A stretch of 6,065 nucleotides of DNA, taken from contig JACCYK010000146.1 in assembly GCA_013696525.1 (NCBI GenBank), positions 1 through 6,065 of the forward strand. Reading direction: 5' to 3'. Positions 1 through 4,628 of the stretch are shown here, piece by piece; the stretch's first letter is position 1; every line of letters starts with the position of its first letter. A program made the translations under genes and the position numbers. The notes under the pieces are model-generated. The model was not told where the DNA came from, searched no databases, and saw only the letters and a list, made by a program, of their open reading frames with translations. This stretch comes from Chloroflexia bacterium (lineage in GTDB: Bacteria > Chloroflexota > Chloroflexia > Thermomicrobiales > UBA6265).

Positions 1-423
1 GCCCAGACCGACTTCTATCTCGGCTTGGGCGCGCCCTGCTACACCGATTTGCAGTGCGACCAGCGTGATCAGCCGGTCTACTGCGCCGACAACCAGTTCG
101 ATTTCGACGGCGGCTATAACTGCTGCCTTGGCCAATTTGGCTTCTGCGGCTACGGCGGCCAGTATGCCGACTCGTACTGCTGCGGTTCAATGGTCTGCGC
201 CGACGGGTACTGCAACTACCCGGGATCCGGACTCCGCCAACAGGGCGAGACGTGCCAAAACGACATCCAATGCGGCAGCCTGCGCGTCTTTCTCACCTGC
301 GGTACGGTGGGCCCGTACGGTGCCGGTCAACGGCGTTGCTGCGCCGGGGTGAACAGCCCATGCGATTCCGATGACGGCTGCTGCGACGGCGCGTTCTGCC
401 GCTACGGATCTTGCCAATACTAA
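1..423 (+). CDS. Secreted 20-cysteine two-module protein, paralogue A (5' partial)
   Basis: The reading frame is open from base 1. The first 12 visible residues (AQTDFYLGLGAP) align with the cleavage-site region of the downstream paralogue, so the export signal lies outside the window and the true start is not the internal TTG at 25. The visible part is 140 residues, ending in TAA. It has 20 cysteines in two modules: residues 13-71 and 85-138, joined by 13 residues. Module 1 has spacing C-x5-C-x8-C-x12-CC-x6-C-x10-CC-x4-C-x4-C. Module 2 is identical except that x10 becomes x5. An even cysteine count, adjacent CC pairs and many Gly, Asp and Tyr residues suggest a compact extracellular disulfide-rich fold. 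No catalytic motif is visible. The last six cysteines of each module fit inhibitor-cystine-knot spacing, so a binding, inhibitory or structural role is possible, but function is unknown. Module 2 is mildly acidic, with three Asp between two of its cysteines. Confidence 0.85.
   Translation, partial: AQTDFYLGLGAPCYTDLQCDQRDQPVYCADNQFDFDGGYNCCLGQFGFCGYGGQYADSYCCGSMVCADGYCNYPGSGLRQQGETCQNDIQCGSLRVFLTCGTVGPYGAGQRRCCAGVNSPCDSDDGCCDGAFCRYGSCQY
37..213 (+). repeat. Ten-cysteine module, copy A1
   Basis: Protein repeat unit, residues 13-71 of the visible paralogue A. It is about 78% identical at protein level (46 of 59 aligned positions, counted by eye) to copy B1 at 718-891. Between the two, codons 76-156 and 757-837 encode 27 identical residues. 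Confidence 0.85.
253..414 (+). repeat. Ten-cysteine module, copy A2
   Basis: Residues 85-138 of the visible paralogue A. The ten cysteines keep the spacing of A1 except for a shorter loop (5 instead of 10) before the second CC pair. The terminal half reads C-x6-C-x5-CC-x4-C-x4-C. Confidence 0.8.
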
Positions 424-436
424 TCGCTGTCACGTC

Positions 437-467
437 GGGGCCGGCGCCATCCGGCCCCCTCTTCTCC
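437..467 (+). terminator. Probable intrinsic terminator between the paralogues
   Basis: A perfect 8-bp GC-rich stem, GGGGCCGG (437-444) with CCGGCCCC (451-458), encloses a 6-nt loop. It is followed by the pyrimidine-rich run CTCTTCTCC. It begins 13 nt after the TAA of paralogue A. The tail is only partly T-rich, as is common in high-GC genomes, so termination may be incomplete. If it works, paralogue B needs its own promoter in 468-530. I could not identify a convincing one there. Confidence 0.6.
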
Positions 468-530
468 GCCACGACAGGAGCAACGGAAGAAGCTCCGGGC
501 AACGGTTTCGGCGGCTGCCTCGCGGGTTTG

Positions 531-535
531 GGAGG
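531..535 (+). promoter_or_regulatory. Shine-Dalgarno site of paralogue B
   Basis: GGAGG lies 5 nt before the ATG at 541. This supports that start and the full N-terminal signal region. Confidence 0.75.
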
Positions 536-540
536 TTGGA

Positions 541-1101
541 ATGGACGATCGCCAGTTCGACCGGCTGGTTAAGGCAGGCGCCGTGACCAAATCAGGCGTT
601 GGTTCGCGGCGCCGGTTGCTCAAGCATCTGATCGGAGGACTGGCCGCCTCGGCGGCCGGTCTGAGCCGGCGGCCCGCGGCGGCCCAGGCCGATGTCTATC
701 TGGGTCTGGGCGCGCCCTGCTACACCGACTGGCAGTGTGACCAAAGCGAGCAAGCGGTCTATTGCGCTGACAACCAATTCGACTTCGATGGCGGCTACAA
801 TTGCTGCCTGGGGCAGTTCGGCTTCTGCGGCTACGGTGAGTACGGAACGTCATTCTGCTGCGGTTCGATGACCTGCCAAGAGGGAATCTGCAACGATCCA
901 GGCGCGGCCCAAATCGTTCAGGGCGATCCCTGCGAGCAGGACGCCCAATGCCCGCGCTCCGCCGGCCCGCCCCTGATCTGCGAAGTGGTCCGAACTTCTT
1001 ACGATCGCACGCGCCGGTGCTGCCGGGTCCGTGGCGGCTCCTGTTCGTCCGATGAAGGATGTTGTCGTCGCCGGTCCTGTGTGAACGGGTATTGCCAGTA
1101 G
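541..1101 (+). CDS. Tat-exported 20-cysteine two-module protein, paralogue B
   Basis: Complete 186-residue protein. The ATG at 541 has GGAGG 5 nt upstream. Residues 22-28 read SRRRLLK, a very good match to the twin-arginine motif S-R-R-x-F/L-L-K. A weakly hydrophobic Ala/Gly-rich stretch (29-41) follows, then a basic c-region (SRRP, 42-45) and an AxA-type cleavage site at about A48 or A50. The mature part has 20 cysteines: module 1 at 60-117, a 13-residue linker, module 2 at 131-185, and a final Gln. Spacing matches paralogue A, with one loop of 9 instead of 10 in module 1 and one of 9 instead of 8 in module 2. Module 2 is basic (10 Arg against 6 Asp/Glu), unlike that of paralogue A. I know no named family for certain; colipase/Dickkopf-like or knottin-like domain calls would be reasonable. 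It is probably an extracellular or wall-associated binding protein. Function is inferred only from architecture. Confidence 0.9.
   Translation: MDDRQFDRLVKAGAVTKSGVGSRRRLLKHLIGGLAASAAGLSRRPAAAQADVYLGLGAPCYTDWQCDQSEQAVYCADNQFDFDGGYNCCLGQFGFCGYGEYGTSFCCGSMTCQEGICNDPGAAQIVQGDPCEQDAQCPRSAGPPLICEVVRTSYDRTRRCCRVRGGSCSSDEGCCRRRSCVNGYCQ
718..891 (+). repeat. Ten-cysteine module, copy B1
   Basis: Residues 60-117 of paralogue B, offset 681 nt from copy A1. The core is unchanged in protein sequence from A1 despite many third-position differences. Confidence 0.85.
931..1095 (+). repeat. Ten-cysteine module, copy B2
   Basis: Residues 131-185 of paralogue B. All ten cysteines are kept relative to A2, but only about 10 of some 44 other positions match. 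It is arginine-rich around the CC pairs. Confidence 0.8.
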
Positions 1102-1114
1102 GGCGGCGGGTGTC

Positions 1115-1897
1115 ATGCCAGCGTTTGATCGGGTGATCGATCCCTATGCCGGGATCGCCGAGCTCTATGACCTGGAGCATGAGTCGTACGACGACGACGA
1201 CCTCGATCTGTACCGCGAGTTGGCTCGCGGCTCCGACCGGCCGGTGCTGGAGCTTGCCTGCGGCAGCGGCCGCGTCCTCGTTCCGATCGCCGCGGCGGGC
1301 CACGACATCACCGGCATCGACAGCTCGCCGCCGATGCTGGCGCGAGCCAAGACGGCGGCCGCGGCGGCAAGCGTCGCCGAGCGGGTGAAGCTGCTGGCCG
1401 GTTCGATGGTTGAGGCCGATCAGGTCGCCGGCGGACCGTTCGGTCTCATCATCATCGCCCTGAACAGCTTGCTACACGTCACTACCGCCGCCGGACAGCG
1501 GCGGACCCTGGCGAGCGCCCGGCGCCTGCTCGCCCCCGGCGGCCGGGCGGTGATCGATCTGCTCAATCCGCATCCCGCCTTCCTACGCGACATGGAGCGA
1601 GGCGTCCGACACGAGGGGAGTTGGTCGCGGCCGGATGGATCGCGGGTCGACAAGTTTGCCTCGCGCCAGGTCGGCCCGGCCGACCAGCAGATCGAGACCG
1701 AGCTCTGGTACGACATCATCGCCACCGACGGCGGGCCGCGCCGGGTCGCCGCCAGCTACCCAATGCGCTATCTTCACCGGTCCGAGCTCGAATTGCTGCT
1801 GGAGCTAACCGGGTTCACAAGCTGGCACGTCTACGGCTCGTACGAGCTTGACCTCTTCCACGACGAATCCGACCGCCTATTGGTGATCACGACCTAA
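1115..1897 (+). CDS. Class I SAM-dependent methyltransferase
   Basis: 260-residue cytosolic protein with a Rossmann-type methyltransferase fold. The glycine-rich SAM loop is VLELACGSGRV (44-54). The acidic residue that usually binds the SAM ribose is D69, in GIDSSPPML. The strand-4 motif FGLIIIALNSLLH spans about 109-121, and LLAPGGRAVIDLLNP gives the post-motif strand. The N-terminal YAGIAELYDLEHE segment and the C-terminal block (ELELLLELTGF, then a VYGSYELD-like strand) are typical of small-molecule methyltransferases of the Methyltransf_25/11 type. The substrate cannot be read from the sequence. The ATG at 1115 is 13 nt after the stop of paralogue B, with only the weak GGCGGCGGG as a ribosome site, so cotranscription and translational coupling are likely. 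It ends 6 nt before the convergent AraC-type gene. Family assignment is secure; any role connected with the cysteine-rich proteins is inference from position only. Confidence 0.93.
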   Translation: MPAFDRVIDPYAGIAELYDLEHESYDDDDLDLYRELARGSDRPVLELACGSGRVLVPIAAAGHDITGIDSSPPMLARAKTAAAAASVAERVKLLAGSMVEADQVAGGPFGLIIIALNSLLHVTTAAGQRRTLASARRLLAPGGRAVIDLLNPHPAFLRDMERGVRHEGSWSRPDGSRVDKFASRQVGPADQQIETELWYDIIATDGGPRRVAASYPMRYLHRSELELLLELTGFTSWHVYGSYELDLFHDESDRLLVITT

Positions 1898-1903
1898 ATC
1901 GGC

Positions 1904-2896
1904 TCAACAGCCAGCGGCCGCCAGGCGGCGATCATACGTCGTTTCCGGTGGTCGCCGGATCGCCCCGGGCGACACGCCGGTGAACCGCTTGAAGGCCCGG
2001 CTGAAGGCGGCTTCGGATTGGTAGCCAAGACGATGCGCCAGCTCGCCCAGCGTGGCGCCCTCCTCCTTCAGCCAGGTCCGGGCGACGTGCATCCGCCACC
2101 GGGCGACATAGTGCATCGGAGGCTCGCCCACCAGCTCGACGAAGCGGGCGGCGAACGCCGACCGTGACATCGCGACCTCGTGCGCGAGGTTGGCGACGCT
2201 CCAGGCGCGGGCTGGCTCACGGTGGATCAGCGTGATCGCCTGCCCGATCCGCGGATCGCGGAGTGCGCCCAGCCATCCGGTTTGGGCGGCGGGGTCTTCC
2301 GCGATCCACGAGCGAATGGCCTGGATCACCAGGATGTCGGCCAGCCGGGTGATCACCGTCTCTCCCCCCGGCCGCAACGCCCTGGCTTCGTCGGCCATCA
2401 GGCGCAGCGTGCTCTGCTGCCAATCCAGGTGGGGCGAGCTTGCCGCCGCGACGATGATCATCCTCGGCAGGACGCTGACGAGGTGATGCGCCGCCGGGTG
2501 ATCGAACCGGACGACACCGCAGACAAGCCGCGCCGCCACGCCCCCTCCGCCTTGCCGCAGGATCTCGTATCGCTCACTGATCGCCTCGCGGGGAAGATTG
2601 AAGAGTCCCGGACCAGGCACTCCCGGCTCGCTCGCCAGGCGGTGACCCTCGCCCCGGGGGACGAGGGCCAGGTCACCCGGTTGCAGCGGGCGGGGCTCCA
2701 TGCCGTCGACCTCGAGCCAGCAGCGGCCATCCGTCACGACATGGAACATGAGGACGTCCCGCATCGGCGGCAACACCAGCCCCCACGGCGCGGTGAACTC
2801 GCACAAGCTGTAGAAGCTGCCGCTCATCCGCAGGATGTACAGGGCTTCGCCCAGCGGGTCGATCGCGGTCCAGGGGCTGCTCATGGCTCGAAGCAT
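1904..2896 (-). CDS. AraC-family regulator with N-terminal cupin sensor domain
   Basis: 330-residue transcription factor. Residues 10 to about 200 form a cupin-type sensor (Cupin_6-like): DVLMFHVVTDGRCWLEVDG, then LQPGDLALVPRGEGH with H85. Residues about 225-318 hold the two helix-turn-helix units of AraC proteins: SVANLAHEVAMSRSAFAARF and, after 282, TLGELAHRLGYQSEAAFSR, then the family signature FKRFTGVSPG. The ligand is unknown. Two starts are possible. The ATG at 2896 has GGAAG 9 nt upstream, while M5 (2884) would give the usual short MSSPWTAIDPLGEAL beginning but has no clear ribosome site. The gene is divergent from the NmrA/EasG-like gene, the usual arrangement for such a regulator and its target. 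The inverted repeat immediately upstream of its ribosome site suggests autoregulation. Confidence 0.93.
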   Translation of the reverse strand: MLRAMSSPWTAIDPLGEALYILRMSGSFYSLCEFTAPWGLVLPPMRDVLMFHVVTDGRCWLEVDGMEPRPLQPGDLALVPRGEGHRLASEPGVPGPGLFNLPREAISERYEILRQGGGGVAARLVCGVVRFDHPAAHHLVSVLPRMIIVAAASSPHLDWQQSTLRLMADEARALRPGGETVITRLADILVIQAIRSWIAEDPAAQTGWLGALRDPRIGQAITLIHREPARAWSVANLAHEVAMSRSAFAARFVELVGEPPMHYVARWRMHVARTWLKEEGATLGELAHRLGYQSEAAFSRAFKRFTGVSPGAIRRPPETTYDRRLAAAGC

Positions 2897-2912
2897 AGGC
2901 GATTGCTTCCAC

Positions 2913-2935
2913 TTCGTCCAGAAGTTTTGGACGAA
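2913..2935. promoter_or_regulatory. Inverted-repeat operator candidate in the divergent region
   Basis: TTCGTCCA (2913-2920) and its exact reverse complement TGGACGAA (2928-2935) are separated by 7 nt. The repeat lies between the divergent AraC-type and oxidoreductase genes, just upstream of the AraC gene's ribosome site (2906-2910). It could be the regulator's binding site. In the AraC-gene mRNA it could also fold as an 8-bp hairpin. Confidence 0.55.
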
Positions 2936-2962
2936 TGATCATGAACCAACGACGGAAAGTCA

Positions 2963-2991
2963 TTGAAGGTCCGGTCTGATAGCGAAATACT
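2963..2991 (+). promoter_or_regulatory. Possible sigma-70-type promoter of the oxidoreductase gene
   Basis: TTGAAG (2963-2968) and AATACT (2986-2991) are 17 nt apart. Each matches 4 of 6 positions of the -35 and -10 consensus. Transcription would start near 2998, giving a leader of about 40 nt that contains the small palindrome GTGA-CA-TCAC (3014-3023). The area is AT-richer than its surroundings, which supports a promoter, but consensus matching alone is weak evidence. Confidence 0.4.
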
Positions 2992-2998
2992 AGACGAA
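2991..2998 (+). promoter_or_regulatory. Second operator half-site candidate
   Basis: TAGACGAA differs at one base from TGGACGAA (2928-2935), has the same orientation and starts exactly 63 bp further on. It overlaps the end of the proposed -10 box. Confidence 0.35.
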
Positions 2999-3038
2999 CG
3001 GTCGCCGGCTTCGGTGACATCACACTCCGGAGAGCAAC

Positions 3039-3941
3039 ATGTCTACCATCGTCAAAGAGACCCGAGGCATCCGTCCCGGTAAAGCCGCCGATACGGGCGT
3101 CAGCCGATCACTCACCGCCAACCAGGCGCCAACGTTGGTGCTTGGCGGCACCGGCAAGACCGGCCGCCGGGTGGCGGAGCGGCTCACGGCCCGCGGCCTG
3201 CCGGTCCGGATTGGCTCCCGCGCCAGCCAGCCGCCATTCGACTGGGAGGACCAGACGACCTGGGCGCCGGCGCTCCAAGGCGTGGAAGCGGCCTACGTGA
3301 CCTACTATCCGGACCTGGCGGTGCCCGGCGCGGTCGATGCGACTCGGTCGTTCACGGCGCTGGCCGTGGCGAGCGGGGTCCGGCGGCTGGTCCTCCTCTC
3401 CGGCCGGGGCGAGGACGAGGCCGAACGAGCCGAACAGGTCGTGCAAAACGCCGGCGTGGACTGGACGATCGTCCGGTCAAGCTGGTTCGCGCAGAACTTT
3501 AGCGAGAACTATCTCCTGGACGCGGTCCTCAGCGGCGAGGTCGCACTTCCGTCCGGAGACGTCGGCGAGCCGTTCGTCGATGCCGGCGACGTTGCCGACG
3601 TCGCGGTGGCGGCGCTGACGGAGGACGGGCACACGAGGCAGCTCTACGAGGTGACCGGTCCCCGGCTGCTGACCATGGCGGACGCGGTGGCGGAGATCGC
3701 GGCGGCGATCGGACGGGAGATCCGATTCATCCCGGTCTCGCCAGAGTCGTACTCGGCGGCGTTGACCGAGCAGGGAGTGCCGGCGGACGTCGTCTGGCTG
3801 GTGAACTACCTCTTCACCACCGTCCTCGACGGTCGCAACGCCTATCTGACGGACGGCGTGCGGCGGGCGCTGGGCCGGCCGCCACGAGACTTTGCCACTT
3901 ACGCCCGCGAAACCGCCGCCACCGGCATCTGGTCCGCGTAG
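3039..3941 (+). CDS. NmrA/EasG-like NAD(P)-binding oxidoreductase
   Basis: 300-residue atypical short-chain dehydrogenase relative. The nucleotide-binding loop is TLVLGGTGKTGRRVAERL, with GGTGKTG at 36-42. R61, in IGSRAS at the end of strand 2, would favour NADPH. FDWEDQTTWAPALQGVEAAY (from 67) and RRLVLLSGRGEDEAE, VDWTIVRSSWFAQNF and EPFVDAGDVADVAVAAL further on are typical of NmrA-like proteins, especially the group annotated from ergot-alkaloid EasG (TIGR03649). Bacterial members are not expected to make ergot alkaloids, and the substrate is unknown. The ATG at 3039 has GGAG 6 nt upstream. This start gives an unusual polar extension of about 30 residues before the Rossmann strand, where family members normally begin. 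No better-supported internal start is visible. It is probably controlled by the divergent AraC-type regulator and may share a transcript with the DUF1772 gene downstream. Confidence 0.9.
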   Translation: MSTIVKETRGIRPGKAADTGVSRSLTANQAPTLVLGGTGKTGRRVAERLTARGLPVRIGSRASQPPFDWEDQTTWAPALQGVEAAYVTYYPDLAVPGAVDATRSFTALAVASGVRRLVLLSGRGEDEAERAEQVVQNAGVDWTIVRSSWFAQNFSENYLLDAVLSGEVALPSGDVGEPFVDAGDVADVAVAALTEDGHTRQLYEVTGPRLLTMADAVAEIAAAIGREIRFIPVSPESYSAALTEQGVPADVVWLVNYLFTTVLDGRNAYLTDGVRRALGRPPRDFATYARETAATGIWSA

Positions 3942-3943
3942 GG

Positions 3944-3966
3944 CGACCCCGGTGCCGATCGGGTCG
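3944..3966 (+). terminator. Small hairpin after the oxidoreductase stop
   Basis: CGACCC (3944-3949) pairs with GGGTCG (3961-3966) across an 11-nt loop, starting 3 nt after the stop codon. There is no T tract. It may protect the transcript end or assist a weak stop signal. Confidence 0.25.
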
Positions 3967-4001
3967 TGACGGCAAAGGTGAAACCACCGGCGTCGCCGCC
4001 A

Positions 4002-4032
4002 GGGAAGCGTCTCCGCCCCGGGGGCGCTTCCC
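4002..4032 (+). terminator. Strong hairpin in the oxidoreductase-DUF1772 gap
   Basis: GGGAAGCG (4002-4009) and CGCTTCCC (4025-4032) form a perfect 8-bp stem. It extends inward to about 13 pairs, including two G-U pairs, around the 5-nt loop GCCCC. No T tract follows on either strand, so this is not a classic intrinsic terminator. It may be a non-canonical terminator, an attenuator or an mRNA-stability element within the 191-nt gap. I see no gene in that gap. Confidence 0.4.
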
Positions 4033-4132
4033 GTCCGCGCGGCCCAACTCACGGTGGCGGCAACCTCGACGCGGGATCGACGGGCCGTGACTATCGCGGC
4101 GATCATTGCGAAAGGCGAGATGGGATCTTCAG

Positions 4133-4618
4133 ATGCTCACGGACGCGCTCTTCCTCCTCACCGTCCTGGCGGTCCTCGGCGCCGGGTTGATCGCCGGCGT
4201 CTTCTTCGCCTTCTCGGCCATTGTCATGCCGGCGCTCGCCCGCCTGCCGCCGGCGCGGGGCATTGCCGCCATGCAGGCGATCAATGTCGTGGTGCTCAAT
4301 CCCTGGTTCCTGGGAGCGTTCTTCGGCACCGCGGTTGCCTGTCTCCCGCTGGCCCTCTCCTCGGTGTTGAATTGGACCGAACCGGGTGCGGGCTTCCGGC
4401 TCGCCGGCAGCATGCTCTATCTCGTTGGCACGATCATGGTGACGATCGCGTTCAACGTGCCGCGCAACGACGCGCTGGCGGCGGTCGCCGCGAACAGTGC
4501 CAGCGGAGCCGACGTCTGGGCACGCTATGTGCCGGGTTGGACGGCCTGGAATAGCGTGCGGACGGTGGCGGCGCTCACGGCGGCGGCATTGCTCACCGCT
4601 TCCCTCTTCGTCCGGTAA
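4133..4618 (+). CDS. DUF1772 / anthrone-oxygenase-like membrane protein
   Basis: 161-residue integral membrane protein. Four hydrophobic segments lie at about 5-34, 51-77, 88-108 and 142-160. Family-typical features are GAGLIAGVFFAFSAIVMPAL near the N-terminus, GIAAMQAIN before helix 2, AFNVPRNDAL after helix 3, and W129, W136, W139-N140 and R143 in the segment before helix 4. Some DUF1772 proteins are annotated as anthrone oxygenases because of fungal relatives that oxidise anthrones to anthraquinones. Whether this protein does so is unknown. I chose the ATG at 4133 because it gives the usual family N-terminus, with a weak GGGA 7 nt upstream; an in-frame TTG at 4106 would add nine residues and lacks a ribosome site. 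Its position behind an NAD(P)-binding oxidoreductase fits a small redox unit. It ends 10 nt before the convergent aroC gene. Confidence 0.88.
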   Translation: MLTDALFLLTVLAVLGAGLIAGVFFAFSAIVMPALARLPPARGIAAMQAINVVVLNPWFLGAFFGTAVACLPLALSSVLNWTEPGAGFRLAGSMLYLVGTIMVTIAFNVPRNDALAAVAANSASGADVWARYVPGWTAWNSVRTVAALTAAALLTASLFVR

Positions 4619-4628
4619 CGATCCGCGC

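Noticed and set aside
25..27. TTG as the start of paralogue A
   Set aside because: The frame is open to base 1 and the preceding residues (AQTDFYLG) match the cleavage-site region of paralogue B, so the gene continues upstream.
477..496. GGAGC/GCTCC hairpin between the paralogues
   Set aside because: Only 5 bp with a 10-nt loop; expected by chance in this base composition and weaker than the stem at 437-458.
620..1303. Minus-strand open frame of 227 codons opposite paralogue B and the methyltransferase gene
   Set aside because: Arg/Gly-rich translation without any domain, fully antisense to better-supported genes; typical of high-GC shadow frames.
2180..2938. Plus-strand open frame of 252 codons opposite the AraC-type gene
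   Set aside because: Mirror of the codon bias of the real gene; Arg/His/Gln-rich translation with no motif and no ribosome site noted.
3477..4106. Minus-strand open frame of 209 codons across the oxidoreductase 3' end and the following gap
   Set aside because: Mostly antisense to the oxidoreductase; Arg-rich with no recognisable domain. The gap itself is better described by its hairpins.
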